Made by a program: the position numbers and the translations under genes | Part shown: piece after piece, positions 55,670-64,000 of the stretch | How positions within the stretch are numbered: the first letter of the stretch is position 1 | Layout: the number at the start of each line of letters is the position of its first letter | Assembly (NCBI GenBank): GCA_022482495.1 | Contig: JAKVPA010000002.1 | Location: 62,001-126,000, forward strand | DNA from: Sphaerochaeta sp. | GTDB taxonomy: Bacteria > Spirochaetota > Spirochaetia > Sphaerochaetales > Sphaerochaetaceae | DNA length: 64,000 bases | Direction of reading: 5' to 3' | The notes under the pieces: generated by a model | What the model was told of the DNA's origin: nothing | Database searches by the model: none | What the model saw: the letters and a program-made list of their open reading frames with translations, nothing else

Positions 55670-56356
55670 ACCTCCAAGATAATGAAAACGTCAGGCACCG
55701 TACAGTCGATCCCCTATACCATCTTTTACCGTCGGGGGGTCCGGATGATCACCTTGCGGATTTCTCCGCAGGGAAGCGTCCATGTATGCGCGCCTTACCA
55801 CGCGTCCAAACGGGAAATTGAGAATCTGATCATCCGCAACAAGGGGAAACTGTTGGAACGGATGCCTGAGCCTCGGGACTGGGAGGAAGGGGAGACGCTG
55901 GTCTTTCACGGCAGGGAGATGCGTCTCTCCGTCCAGCCGTGGCGGACCCATGCGGTTGAGCATGGGGATGAGCTCATCGCTGGTGGCGGTTCTTCCACGG
56001 AGGTACGCGGCCAGGTGAAGGAACTTTACCGTATGGATGTAGCCCGCAGGGTCCGGCCGTTGGTCTCTTCGTGGTGTTCCTCCCTTGGCGTGCGGGTAGG
56101 AAGCATCACCATCCGGGACACCCACCGGGTCTGGGCGAGCTGTACCCGGGCGGGAAACCTCAATTTCTCCCTGCGGTGCGCCGGCTTGGATGATGACGAC
56201 CTGTCCTATCTGGTGTTGCATGAGCTGGCCCACCGGGTCCATTTCAACCATGGGCCGTTGTTCCACGCGTACCTTGACGCCCATATGCCTGGTTGGAAAA
56301 CCAGGGAACAGCACCTCAGGGTGATGCAGCCCTGCTGCGACGTTTTTGGAGGATGA
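55658..56356 (+). CDS. YgjP-like zinc metallopeptidase (M48/DUF45)
   Basis: The 232-residue protein has the YgjP layout: an N-terminal beta region (VQSIPYTIFYRRGVRMITLRI, split near 20-45), IRNKGKLLERM, and the zinc motif VLHELAHRVHFNHGPLFH (about 192-209), with HELAH and a third His 10 residues on. WASCTRAGNLNFS is the conserved pre-motif. Substrates of YgjP proteins are unknown. Starts at 55658 or 55682 are both possible; the region overlaps the divergent gene. It is followed within 1 base by the radical SAM gene and probably cotranscribed. Confidence 0.8.
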   Translation: MEYHTSKIMKTSGTVQSIPYTIFYRRGVRMITLRISPQGSVHVCAPYHASKREIENLIIRNKGKLLERMPEPRDWEEGETLVFHGREMRLSVQPWRTHAVEHGDELIAGGGSSTEVRGQVKELYRMDVARRVRPLVSSWCSSLGVRVGSITIRDTHRVWASCTRAGNLNFSLRCAGLDDDDLSYLVLHELAHRVHFNHGPLFHAYLDAHMPGWKTREQHLRVMQPCCDVFGG

Positions 56357-56357
56357 C

Positions 56358-58349
56358 ATGTCATTTTCCGTCCTGATCGTCCGTCTCTCTTCGTTCGGGG
56401 ATGTGGTGAAATCCACGCCCCATCAGTTCCTGTATGGAGAATGTGTCCGGGTGTTGCCTGACGAGGCGATTGATTTCGCCTTTCTTCCTCCTCCTTCCCA
56501 GCGGAAGGAAGGAGCGGCCCTCCATGGCATGCGGACCGGCAGGGACGCCAAGGATTTCGACCTGTGGCTGGTCTCCAACAGCTATGCCGTGGAGTTGATC
56601 AATCTCCCCTACCTGCTCCATCTCGCCGGTATCCCGATGCGTGGAGGCCAACGGGACGCTTCCGCCCCTCTTGTGGTCATGGGCGGGTCCAACGCCATGG
56701 CCAGCCAGGCCATCCTGTACGGACCGGATGAGGCGATGGTCGACGCCCTGTACTTCGGGGAAGGGGAATACAACGTCACCTCTCTGGTCAAGGCGCTCTC
56801 GGAGGTTCCCCGGCCACAACGGAGGGAGACGCTTTCTGCGCTGCAGCGATCCATGGTCGGGCTGAAGGTGTTCGGAACGGGAGAAGCTCCGGTGCGCAAG
56901 GCAATCTTCGCCGACACGTCCCACGAGGTGCTTGCCAACGCGAAGCAGTACCTGTTCGACAGTGACCAGGCGACTACGGCCAGGTTGCAGATCACCTATG
57001 GCTGTCCGTTCTTCTGCACCTTCTGCTTCGAAGGATGGGAGCGCAAGCCGTACCGCGAGGTGCCGGTTGATCAGATCATCGGCGCGGCGAAGAAACTGAA
57101 ACGGGAGACCGGCGCCGATACGCTGGAGATCACGGCGTTCAACTTCAACACCCACAGCGAGGTGGTCCGGATCTTCACCGAGCTGGACAAGCTGTTTTTC
57201 CGGGTGAACTTCATGAGCCAGCGGGCTGACATCCTGGCGGCGAACCCGTCGTTGCTTGACTTTGAGATCGCCGCGGACAAGCGGCAGTACACCATCGGGG
57301 TGGAAGGGATCAGCGAACGGATGCGGCGGTACTACCACAAGAACCTCAGCCGAGAAGTGTTGCTCTCCGCCCTGACATTGCTGTTGTCCCGGCAGATCCG
57401 GGAGGTGAAGCTGTTCTTCATTCTCTCCGGACTGGAGACGGAGGATGATTTCCGGGATTTCCGTGGCCTGTTGAAGAGCATCGAGACCATCAAGGCGAAG
57501 GGAAACCGGGGCATCAGGGTATTGTTCTCCTTCGGGCTGTTGGTGCGCATGCCGTTCACTCCGCTGATGTTCGAGCGGTTGCTCCTCACCCCCGCCCAGT
57601 GGGATCCGGTGGTCGCTTCGGCGCGGGAGGCCGTCCAGTCGGCCGGGTATGAGTTCCGTCTGACCTATCCGTACGAGGAGTACTTCCTCTCCCAGTCCCT
57701 GGTGATGACCAGCCAGTACCTCGCGCCGGTCCTGGAGGAGATGGGGCGTCGCGCCATGGTATACGACGGTTCGCTTCCCAGTGGCGTATGGGAGTTCTTC
57801 TCCTCCCGTGTGCAGGTGGACGCATCGAAGAAGAATCTGGATTATCCGTTCGCCTTCCCGTTTCTCCAGCAGAACCTCCCGGTGTTGTACCAACGGTTCG
57901 TCGCGGCCAAGGAAGGGGATGAGCTGAAGAGTTGCATGGGGGATACCTGCAAGGCGTGCGGCGCGTGCAATGATGCCCAACGCCGGTTCCTGACAGGGCA
58001 TCGGATCACCATGCCTGTCATGCGGGACATCCAGGAGATCGGACAGATCCGCACGGAGAAAGCCCAGGCGAAACCGGTGTATGTACTGGTCTCCCTTCCC
58101 AAGGAATACGCGGGCTCTCATCCGGAGAGCATTGCTGCGGCGGTGATGCGGGATTTGTGCAGCCGGATGCCTGATGGCGTGGAACAGGTGATGACCGTCC
58201 GGGACGTGTTGTTCGGCAGTGACCGGTACCAGGGGATGTGCCCGTGGTGGGGGGACGACCTGTTCGCCGTATTCCCGTTCTCCAATGCCCGGTACGGATC
58301 GCTTGTTGCTGGCCTGGAACAGGCCGGCTACCAGGTGTTCACCTCCTGA
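56358..58349 (+). CDS. B12-binding-type radical SAM protein
   Basis: The 663-residue protein has a Rossmann-like N-terminus (about 1-190, with LVVMGGSNAMA, FGEGEYNVTSLVKAL) and a radical SAM core with YGCPFFCTFCFEGW (Cys about 216, 220 and 223). EITAFNFNTHSEVV and the TIM-barrel repeats follow. A cysteine cluster near residues 530-545 (CMGDTCKACGACN) may bind zinc or a second FeS cluster. It resembles TIGR03960-type proteins of unknown reaction. The ATG at 56358 has GGAGG 5 bases upstream. The coding region may continue past 58349 after a one-base insertion (see next feature). Confidence 0.82.
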   Translation: MSFSVLIVRLSSFGDVVKSTPHQFLYGECVRVLPDEAIDFAFLPPPSQRKEGAALHGMRTGRDAKDFDLWLVSNSYAVELINLPYLLHLAGIPMRGGQRDASAPLVVMGGSNAMASQAILYGPDEAMVDALYFGEGEYNVTSLVKALSEVPRPQRRETLSALQRSMVGLKVFGTGEAPVRKAIFADTSHEVLANAKQYLFDSDQATTARLQITYGCPFFCTFCFEGWERKPYREVPVDQIIGAAKKLKRETGADTLEITAFNFNTHSEVVRIFTELDKLFFRVNFMSQRADILAANPSLLDFEIAADKRQYTIGVEGISERMRRYYHKNLSREVLLSALTLLLSRQIREVKLFFILSGLETEDDFRDFRGLLKSIETIKAKGNRGIRVLFSFGLLVRMPFTPLMFERLLLTPAQWDPVVASAREAVQSAGYEFRLTYPYEEYFLSQSLVMTSQYLAPVLEEMGRRAMVYDGSLPSGVWEFFSSRVQVDASKKNLDYPFAFPFLQQNLPVLYQRFVAAKEGDELKSCMGDTCKACGACNDAQRRFLTGHRITMPVMRDIQEIGQIRTEKAQAKPVYVLVSLPKEYAGSHPESIAAAVMRDLCSRMPDGVEQVMTVRDVLFGSDRYQGMCPWWGDDLFAVFPFSNARYGSLVAGLEQAGYQVFTS

Positions 58350-58632
58350 ACCAGAGCTCAGTGTTTCCGCGGCCATCACCGGGGAGAACCTGGAGAAAGC
58401 GGCGCAGAAGCTGCTTTTGGACAATCACATCAATTTTGTACGGATACGTCATGAAACGTGCACAGAGTTGCAGATACCACCCAAACTCCTCCGCAAACAC
58501 GTCGTTGATGTGTGTAAAATTCAGAATGATGTGCTATATTTGCAGGGAGGAACGAAATTACAGTTCAGCTCGTTGAGACAGGGATCGTACATCGCCCGGA
58601 TGTCTCTCGAGTGGAAAGGAGTTACACGTTGA
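58350..58632 (+). pseudogene. out-of-frame continuation of the radical SAM gene
   Basis: A +1 frame reads SEPELSVSAAITGENLEKAA and on through LLLDNHINFVRIRHETCTEL, LQIPPKLLRKHVVDV and LYLQGGTKLQFSSLR to a TGA at 58630. No start codon with a ribosome-binding site precedes it. Dropping one T in TCCTGAACC (58345-58353) fuses it to the radical SAM protein (about 757 residues). Its stop overlaps the TTG start of the next gene, which supports it being translated. The fold is not recognised. Confidence 0.6.
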
Positions 58633-59846
58633 AACCTGATGTATTGGCAAAGGATGTCTATCGGGTATCCGCGAAAGTCGGAAGCAGGGATCTGTTCGAA
58701 GGCATCTGGCCGATCCCCGATGGCGTCATGCTGAATTCGTATGTCTTGAAAGGGAGCGAGAAGACCGTGCTGGTGGATCTCGTCAAGGATTGGGATGGCG
58801 CCTGTGATGCCATTGAGGCGCAGATGAAGGAGCTTTCCCTGACCGTGGCGGACATTGATGTCCTGGTGATCAACCACATGGAGCCGGACCATACCGGCAG
58901 TTTGGCGTCGTTTGTACGCAAGAATCCCAAGGTGGAGATTTTCTGTTCAGACAAGTCCGTTCCGTTGATCAAGGCGTTCTATGGAGTGACGGAGAACGTC
59001 CATGCGGTGAAGGATGGAGAGACGCTGGATATCGGAGGGAAGACGCTGAAGTTCTTCCTCACTCCGAACATCCACTGGCCGGAGACGATGATGACGCTGG
59101 ATGAGGAGGATGGCATCCTGTTCAGTTGCGACGCCTTCGGCGCCTATGGCCAGTATGATCATTGTTTCCATGACCAGCTTGGAGAGGACGAACAGGCTCA
59201 GCTCAACCATGAGATGGAGCGGTACTACGCCAACATCATCTCGTCGTTCAGTCCGTTCGTCATCCGTGGCATCACCAAAGTGGTGCAGGCGGCTCCCGGC
59301 ATCCGTGTGGTCGGCCCCAGCCATGGCGTGGTGTGGCGTGACGACCACTGCCAGGTGATCGACACCTATCTTCGTCTTGCCAAGTATGCGGCCGGTCCCC
59401 GGGAGAAGGAGATCACGCTGGTCTGGGCAAGCATGTACGGCAACACCCAGGCGTTGGTGGACACCATCGTCAAGGCGGTGGAGAGCGAAGGGGTGAAGCT
59501 GAACATATTCCAGGTGCCCCAGACCCACGCGTCGTTCGTGTTGGAGAAAGCGTGGCGGTCCGAAGGCTTGATCTTCGGCATGCCCACCTACGAATACAAG
59601 ATGTTCCCGCCGATGTACGCCATCCTTGACGTGCTGGACCGCAGCCATGTCACCGGAAGGAAGATCATGCGCTTCGGTTCGTTCGGCTGGTCCGGCGGCG
59701 CCCAGAAGCAGTTCGACGAGTTCGTCACGTCAATGAAACTGGAGTGCTGCGGAACGGTGGAGTATCAAGGATATCCCACCGAAGCGGACAAGAAGAAAGC
59801 GTACGATATGGCCAAGCAGTTGGCACATATGATCGCCATCGGCTGA
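58629..59846 (+). CDS. flavodiiron protein (FprA/NorV type)
   Basis: The 405-residue protein has a metallo-beta-lactamase-like diiron domain (INHMEPDHTGSLASF about 80-94, with the H-x-E-x-D-H ligands; later HWPETMM, DAFGAYG and SHGVVW) and a C-terminal flavodoxin domain (VWASMYGNTQALVDTI about 263). Flavodiiron proteins reduce O2 to water or NO to N2O in anaerobes, so this is probably an oxygen defence enzyme. There is no rubredoxin domain. I choose TTG at 58629 (AAGGAG upstream, TTGA overlap with the previous stop) over the ATG at 58611, which precedes the ribosome-binding site. Confidence 0.92.
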   Translation: MKPDVLAKDVYRVSAKVGSRDLFEGIWPIPDGVMLNSYVLKGSEKTVLVDLVKDWDGACDAIEAQMKELSLTVADIDVLVINHMEPDHTGSLASFVRKNPKVEIFCSDKSVPLIKAFYGVTENVHAVKDGETLDIGGKTLKFFLTPNIHWPETMMTLDEEDGILFSCDAFGAYGQYDHCFHDQLGEDEQAQLNHEMERYYANIISSFSPFVIRGITKVVQAAPGIRVVGPSHGVVWRDDHCQVIDTYLRLAKYAAGPREKEITLVWASMYGNTQALVDTIVKAVESEGVKLNIFQVPQTHASFVLEKAWRSEGLIFGMPTYEYKMFPPMYAILDVLDRSHVTGRKIMRFGSFGWSGGAQKQFDEFVTSMKLECCGTVEYQGYPTEADKKKAYDMAKQLAHMIAIG

Positions 59847-59850
59847 GAAA

Positions 59851-60582
59851 TCATATCCTGCAGGCGTTGATGAAGGCGGAAAACAGCACAAGCATGTCGT
59901 TTGAGGCCATCATCATCGCTTCGGGATGCCATTGGACGGCCAACAGGAACGGTCCTTCGTTCCCCTGTACCGCTTCCACGGCGCCATCCGTCGCCCGGGC
60001 CGCAATGGTCAGGGATGGGGCGATGTCCTTTACGATCTGGTGGTGCAGGCTGTTCACCGAAAGTGTTTCCTGATGAAAGATTTCCCAGAGGAGGGAATCC
60101 TGTTCCACCTTTACCTGGTGGAACGGCTTCGTCGCGTCCTTGAGGTGGTCATGCTGCAGGGCGTTGGGGGAGAAGCGGGAGACATCCTGGTACAACGTGC
60201 CGCCCAACGCGACGTTGACCAGCTGGATGCCTTTGCAGATTCCCAGAATGGGTTTTCCCATGGTTCTTGCCTGATGGAACAAGGCGATCAGCATCCGGTC
60301 CTGCTGAAGATCGGTTTCGCCGCACAGCGGATCCTTCTCCTCGCCGTACAGCGATGGGTCGATGTCATTTCCGCCCTGCAGCAGAAGGCCGTCCACCACG
60401 GACAGCTCCCGCCGGATGACTTCCTCGTCGTCGGTGGGAGGCAGCATGACCGGCACACCGCCAGAGCGCGCCACCGAAGTGGTGTACGCCTGGCTGGTGA
60501 AGATCCGTTGCCATGCGTGGAACGGACTTGAAGAAGGGGTGTCTGACGACACCCCCGCAATCCCGATGACCGGTCTTCTCAT
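59851..60582 (-). CDS. class I glutamine amidotransferase-like (PuuD-type gamma-glutamyl hydrolase)
   Basis: The 243-residue protein has the peptidase C26 arrangement: VVDGLLLQGGNDIDPSLYGE (about 63-82), the nucleophile Cys in ILGICKGIQLVNVALGG (about 112-128) and the His/Glu pair in AVQWHPEA (about 216). Members hydrolyse gamma-glutamyl bonds, as in gamma-glutamyl-GABA hydrolase. Its ATG overlaps the pepD stop (ATGA), so it closes the nagA-pepD operon. It may process gamma-linked peptides, including wall fragments; this is inference from context. Confidence 0.88.
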   Translation of the reverse strand: MRRPVIGIAGVSSDTPSSSPFHAWQRIFTSQAYTTSVARSGGVPVMLPPTDDEEVIRRELSVVDGLLLQGGNDIDPSLYGEEKDPLCGETDLQQDRMLIALFHQARTMGKPILGICKGIQLVNVALGGTLYQDVSRFSPNALQHDHLKDATKPFHQVKVEQDSLLWEIFHQETLSVNSLHHQIVKDIAPSLTIAARATDGAVEAVQGNEGPFLLAVQWHPEAMMMASNDMLVLFSAFINACRI

Positions 60583-62030
60583 TGGATGATGGACAACAGG
60601 TGCTTGAGGAAGCCGTCACACCGCTCCGACGAGGAGATGGACAGATGCTCGTCCACCGAATGGATGTCACGCATCTGTGGTCCGAACGAAACGCTGTCCA
60701 TGCCTTTGACCGTGTCGTTGATCAGTCCGCATTCCAAACCGGCGTGGATGGCGGTGACCTTCATCTCCTTGCCGGTGTACTCGTGGTACGCCTGGGCGCA
60801 GAAATGGGCCAGCGGAGAATCCGGGTTGGGGAGCCATGCCGGATACGCTCCGGTGTAGGTCACCTTCATGCCTCCGGACAGGAGCGCCTCTCCGCAGAGC
60901 TCCGCCACCAGATCCCGCCGCGAGATGACGGAAGAGCGGTGGCTGGTGACCACCTTGAATTGTTTTCCGTCCGTCGAGACGATGGCCAGGTTGCTGCTGG
61001 TCTCCACGATGCCTTTCAACTCCTCGCTGGTCTCGTAGGCGTACACGCCGTGCGGGGCGAGGAACAGGGAGCGGATGAACTGTTTGGACGTCTTGGTCGA
61101 CGCGGCGGCGCGGGGCCGTTCGGTCTTCTCCAACGTGAGCTTGATGCTCGGGTCGTTGTTCCGGTACTCCGTCTTCAGGGCTTCCTGCAGGTTGGCCATG
61201 TTCTCGGTGAGCGACTTCTCCTCTTCTTCCGGTACGGCGAAGCCGACCTCGCAGGAAGAGGGGATGACGTTGCGCTTGGTGCCACCCTGGATGGAGAAGA
61301 TCATCAGGTGCTTCTGCTGGACGAGCAGGCGGGCCGCAAGCTTGATGGCGTTGGCCCGCTGCTTGTGGATCTCTCCGCCGCTGTGGCCGCCCAACAGACC
61401 GCTGACATCCAGCCGGTAGGCGTTCCAGTCCAACGGAATGGTCTCCATGTTGCAGTCCAGCGTTCCTTCCACCTCTTTGCCACCGGCGCAGCCGATGTAC
61501 AGGATTCCTTCATCCTCGCTGTCCAGGTTGAGCAGTTTCCTGCTGCGGATGTCTTTTTCCTTGATGCCGAAGGCGCCGTTCATGCCGGTCTCCTCGCTGA
61601 TGGTGAAGATCGCTTCCAGCGGGCCGTGCTGCACCGAGGGATCGGACAGGACGTCCAGCGCGATGGCGATGGCGATGCCGTCATCACCTCCCAGCGAAGT
61701 GTCCTTGGCGCAGAGCCAGTCTCCGTCCACCATCACGTCGATGGGATCCTTGGTGAAGTCGTGGGTGCTTCCCGGACGTTTGACGCACACCATGTCCATG
61801 TGTCCCTGCAGGGCCACCGGACTGTGGTGTTCGTATCCTTTCGTCGCGTCCTTGCGGATGATGACGTTGCCCGTCTCATCGGCGAACGCCTGCAGTCCGT
61901 GCTCCTTCGCCCAGGAGAGCAGCCAACGCCGGACTCCTTCCTCATTTCCGCTTTCCCGGGGGATCTGCTCCAGTTCCAGGAAATACTTCCACAGATTCTT
62001 CTGTTTCAATTGCTCAATGGTTGTTTGCAT
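60579..62030 (-). CDS. pepD: aminoacyl-histidine dipeptidase (PepD, M20)
   Basis: The 483-residue protein is a PepD-type M20 metallopeptidase: QIPRESGNEEGVRRWL (about 24-39), the metal-binding LQGHMDMVCVK (about 75-85), TSLGGDDGIAIAIAL (about 112), the general base Glu pair in ISEETGMNGAFG (about 145) and LNLDSEDEG (about 168). It hydrolyses Xaa-His and other dipeptides in the cytosol. The ATG at 62030 has a TTGAGG site 7 bases upstream, just after the nagA stop. Confidence 0.93.
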   Translation of the reverse strand: MQTTIEQLKQKNLWKYFLELEQIPRESGNEEGVRRWLLSWAKEHGLQAFADETGNVIIRKDATKGYEHHSPVALQGHMDMVCVKRPGSTHDFTKDPIDVMVDGDWLCAKDTSLGGDDGIAIAIALDVLSDPSVQHGPLEAIFTISEETGMNGAFGIKEKDIRSRKLLNLDSEDEGILYIGCAGGKEVEGTLDCNMETIPLDWNAYRLDVSGLLGGHSGGEIHKQRANAIKLAARLLVQQKHLMIFSIQGGTKRNVIPSSCEVGFAVPEEEEKSLTENMANLQEALKTEYRNNDPSIKLTLEKTERPRAAASTKTSKQFIRSLFLAPHGVYAYETSEELKGIVETSSNLAIVSTDGKQFKVVTSHRSSVISRRDLVAELCGEALLSGGMKVTYTGAYPAWLPNPDSPLAHFCAQAYHEYTGKEMKVTAIHAGLECGLINDTVKGMDSVSFGPQMRDIHSVDEHLSISSSERCDGFLKHLLSIIQ

Positions 62031-62038
62031 GTGGTACC

Positions 62039-63223
62039 TCAATCAAATCGATCACGGATCAGAGTCCCGTTGACGAACAGGCCTTTCAGTTGGAACGCCT
62101 TGTCCAGGACGGTCACGTCCGCCGTGTAGTCGGGGATCAACATCCCCATGTTGTGAAAACTGTAGATGCGCGCCGGATTGGTGGAGGTCATCTGGACGGC
62201 GTTGGAAAGCGGGATCCCCCAGCTGACCACGTTCTTCACCGCTTTCTGCAGCGTCAACGCAGAGCCGAGGAACAATGTCGGGTCTTTCTCACTGACCCAG
62301 ACGCCTTGGTCGGAAAGCTCCGCGCGGATGCCGTTTGCGAAGAACGGACCCGCTTTCTGTTTGGTCGGCTTGAGGGAGTCGGTGACCATGACGATGTTGG
62401 AGACCGGCTTCTCCCGAAGCAGCAGCTTGACCAGTTCGGGGTGGACGTGCACGCCGTCACAGATGATCTCGCACTGCATCTCCTCGTGGATCAGGACGGT
62501 GCCGACGCATCCCGGGTTGCGGTGGTGCAACGGGCTCATGGCGTTGTAGAAGTGGGTGGTGTGCAGGATGCCGCACTGGATGCCTTCCATCATGTTCTCG
62601 TAGGTGGCGTCGGTGTGTCCTGCCAGCAGAACGATGTTCTCCCGACGGGCAAGCAATGCCAGTTCACGCATATTCTTCAGTTCTGGGGCTACCGTCATGC
62701 AGACGACGTGTCCCTGACCCGCTTTGACCAGTTGCTCGAACAGGTCGGTGTCCACCGCGTGGACTCCTTCGGGGTTCTGCGCGTTGATCCGCTTGGGGCT
62801 GATGAACGGGCCTTCCAGGTTGATGCCCATGATCTTGGCCCCTTTCTCGTGGCCCATCGCCTTGACGATGGCCTGTTCGGCCTTCATCATGTCCTCCGGC
62901 AGGTTGGTGTAGACGGTGGGCAGGAAGGCGCTGACGCCGTAGTCGGCAAGCCGTTCGCTCATTCCAAGGATCGAGTCGGGGGAGCAGTCCTCCGTCCCGT
63001 ATCCTCCGATGCCATGGATGTGGCTGTCGATCATCCCCGGGATGATGTAGGCATTCTGCACATCAATACGGAGTGTATTCTCCGGGAACTGTTTCTGCTC
63101 CAACCGATTCATGTTGAAGATGTCTCCGATCAGTCCGTTTTCATCTATATAGAGCGCGCAGTTGTCAAGCTCCGCGAAGCCGGTGACGATGGTGCCATTG
63201 GTAAGTACGGTAGGTGTACCCAT
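62039..63223 (-). CDS. nagA: N-acetylglucosamine-6-phosphate deacetylase
   Basis: The 394-residue amidohydrolase has IIPGMIDSHIHGIGGYGTED (about 60-79), INLEGPFISPKRINAQNPEG (about 131, metal-binding Glu), LAGHTDATYENMMEG (His about 191), THFYNAMSPLHHRNPG (His about 212), ICDGVHVHPELV and MVTDSLKP with the catalytic Asp (about 270). It makes glucosamine-6-phosphate from GlcNAc-6-phosphate. It links to the kinase, NagZ-like and NamZ genes at the other end of the window. The ATG at 63223 has GGAGGAAT upstream; the ATG at 63244 is rejected. Confidence 0.95.
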   Translation of the reverse strand: MGTPTVLTNGTIVTGFAELDNCALYIDENGLIGDIFNMNRLEQKQFPENTLRIDVQNAYIIPGMIDSHIHGIGGYGTEDCSPDSILGMSERLADYGVSAFLPTVYTNLPEDMMKAEQAIVKAMGHEKGAKIMGINLEGPFISPKRINAQNPEGVHAVDTDLFEQLVKAGQGHVVCMTVAPELKNMRELALLARRENIVLLAGHTDATYENMMEGIQCGILHTTHFYNAMSPLHHRNPGCVGTVLIHEEMQCEIICDGVHVHPELVKLLLREKPVSNIVMVTDSLKPTKQKAGPFFANGIRAELSDQGVWVSEKDPTLFLGSALTLQKAVKNVVSWGIPLSNAVQMTSTNPARIYSFHNMGMLIPDYTADVTVLDKAFQLKGLFVNGTLIRDRFD

Positions 63224-63258
63224 GGTATTCCTCCTCATATCCAAAAAATCTCACCCGT

Positions 63259-63287
63259 AGCGTACCACACCAAAGGGCAAGGTGCAA
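63259..63287 (-). promoter_or_regulatory. nagA promoter
   Basis: Minus strand TTGCAC (63282-63287), 17 bases, TACGCT (63259-63264). It drives nagA-pepD-amidotransferase. Confidence 0.6.
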
Positions 63288-63289
63288 TC

Positions 63290-64000
63290 TCATGCGGTCT
63301 GGGACAGGTCATTCAGCCATTTGCCGCTCTTCACCCGGAAGAATCCGACGAGGCCTTTGGCCACTTCCTCAAGGCTGACCAACAGGTACACCCACCAGAT
63401 GGGCCAGGCAAAGAACACGGAACCCAGGAACGCCATCGGAATGCCGATCAACCAGACGGCGGACAGTTCGTTCAGCATGGAGAAGCGGGTGTCGCCGCCC
63501 GAGCGGAGGATGCCGACGATCAACGTGGTGTCGTAGCTGCGCAGCGGAAAGACCGCCGATGAGACGTACAGGCAGTACCGGGCCGCCTGGGCGACGGCGC
63601 CGTCCACATTGAACATGCCGACGAACAGCGGGGCGCAGAGCGCCTGCAAGCCGCCCATCACCGCTCCGGCGAGTACGGCGATCAGAGAGAAACGACGGCA
63701 GTACACCCTTGCTTCGTCGTACATCTTCTCCCCGATCTTCTGTCCGATCATCACCAGGGCGCTGGAGGCGACGCCGAACATCACGGTGAAGAACATGTTG
63801 GAGACCGATTCGTTGACGTTCACCGCGGCGATGGTATCCATTCCCAGACGGGAATACGCCACCTTGTAGGTGGACATGCCTAGGGCCCAGAAGAATTCGT
63901 TGCAGATCACCGGAATGCAGGTGGGGATCACCTTGGACAGGAATGTACGGGAGAAGCGGAACGCCTCGGCGCTTTGGATGGCGCAGGGGCTTTTGTCCGG
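63290..64000 (-). CDS. MATE-family efflux transporter, C-terminal part (truncated by window edge)
   Basis: The frame stays open from the stop at 63290 to the window end (about 236 residues) and reads through the GTG at 63931, so the 5' end lies outside. It shows about six membrane helices and family-like stretches ECF-ALGMSTYKVAYSRLG, FFTVMFGVASSALVMIGQKIGE (about 60-81), GILRSGGDTRFSMLNELSAVW and the loop SLEEVAKG. MATE proteins export drugs or metabolites with Na+ or H+. The gene ends 44 bases before the nagA -35 region and may read towards it. Confidence 0.82.
   Translation of the reverse strand, partial: PDKSPCAIQSAEAFRFSRTFLSKVIPTCIPVICNEFFWALGMSTYKVAYSRLGMDTIAAVNVNESVSNMFFTVMFGVASSALVMIGQKIGEKMYDEARVYCRRFSLIAVLAGAVMGGLQALCAPLFVGMFNVDGAVAQAARYCLYVSSAVFPLRSYDTTLIVGILRSGGDTRFSMLNELSAVWLIGIPMAFLGSVFFAWPIWWVYLLVSLEEVAKGLVGFFRVKSGKWLNDLSQTA

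Overview
The window looks like chromosome from a fairly GC-rich spirochaete, possibly of the Sphaerochaetaceae. This placement is my inference. It rests on the gene set: a MurA with Asp in place of the catalytic Cys, a cyclophilin-FKBP fusion of the type reported in Treponema, an mglBAC sugar system and large flavodiiron and radical-SAM proteins. No rRNA or tRNA gene, insertion sequence, prophage or CRISPR array is visible. Nearly everything is conserved housekeeping, so the interest lies in regulation, replication sites and odd protein architectures.

Layout. 0-3.7 kb: a muropeptide and amino-sugar recycling cluster (NagZ-like, NamZ and MurR/RpiR genes, divergent from a GlcNAc/MurNAc-type kinase and pth). 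3.8-9.2 kb: a very large GH13 enzyme, an SDF-family transporter and two small membrane proteins. 9.3-13.7 kb: lgt-pepP-gpmI on the minus strand. 13.8-17.9 kb: ctpA-rsmE-prsW and an enhancer-binding-type AAA+ protein. 17.9-18.3 kb: an AT-rich gap between convergent genes carrying DnaA boxes. 18.3-20.7 kb: murA and a PfkB kinase. 20.8-25.9 kb: an iron-type ABC importer and lemA. 25.9-30.3 kb: fumC, DUF362, DUF1275 and a Cys/Met-metabolism enzyme. 30.4-34.9 kb: mglBAC. 35.3-36.6 kb: metK under a SAM-II-type riboswitch with a terminator. 36.7-48.8 kb: the replication-origin block (rpmH-rnpA-yidC-jag; dnaA-dnaN-recF-dciA; gyrB-gyrA). 48.8-54 kb: a parS cluster, nfu, parA-parB, the dual immunophilin and radA. 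54-59.8 kb: traB, an unknown gene, a YgjP-type peptidase, radical SAM and flavodiiron genes. 59.8-64 kb: nagA-pepD-glutamine amidotransferase and a truncated MATE transporter. nagA at the right end and the kinase, NagZ and NamZ at the left end serve the same amino-sugar economy.

Four signals stand out. (1) metK has a leader matching the SAM-II aptamer, with mutually exclusive antiterminator and terminator. (2) Ten genes have a -10 hexamer ending 7-9 bases before the start codon, which predicts leaderless mRNAs and fixes several starts. (3) A second DnaA-box cluster, with an AT-rich core, lies about 24 kb from dnaA. (4) Five gene regions (gpmI, jag, dnaN, traB, radical SAM) are broken by small indels, nearly all readable as extra bases. 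Because dnaN is essential, this more likely reflects sequencing error than gene decay, and reading frames there should be treated with care.
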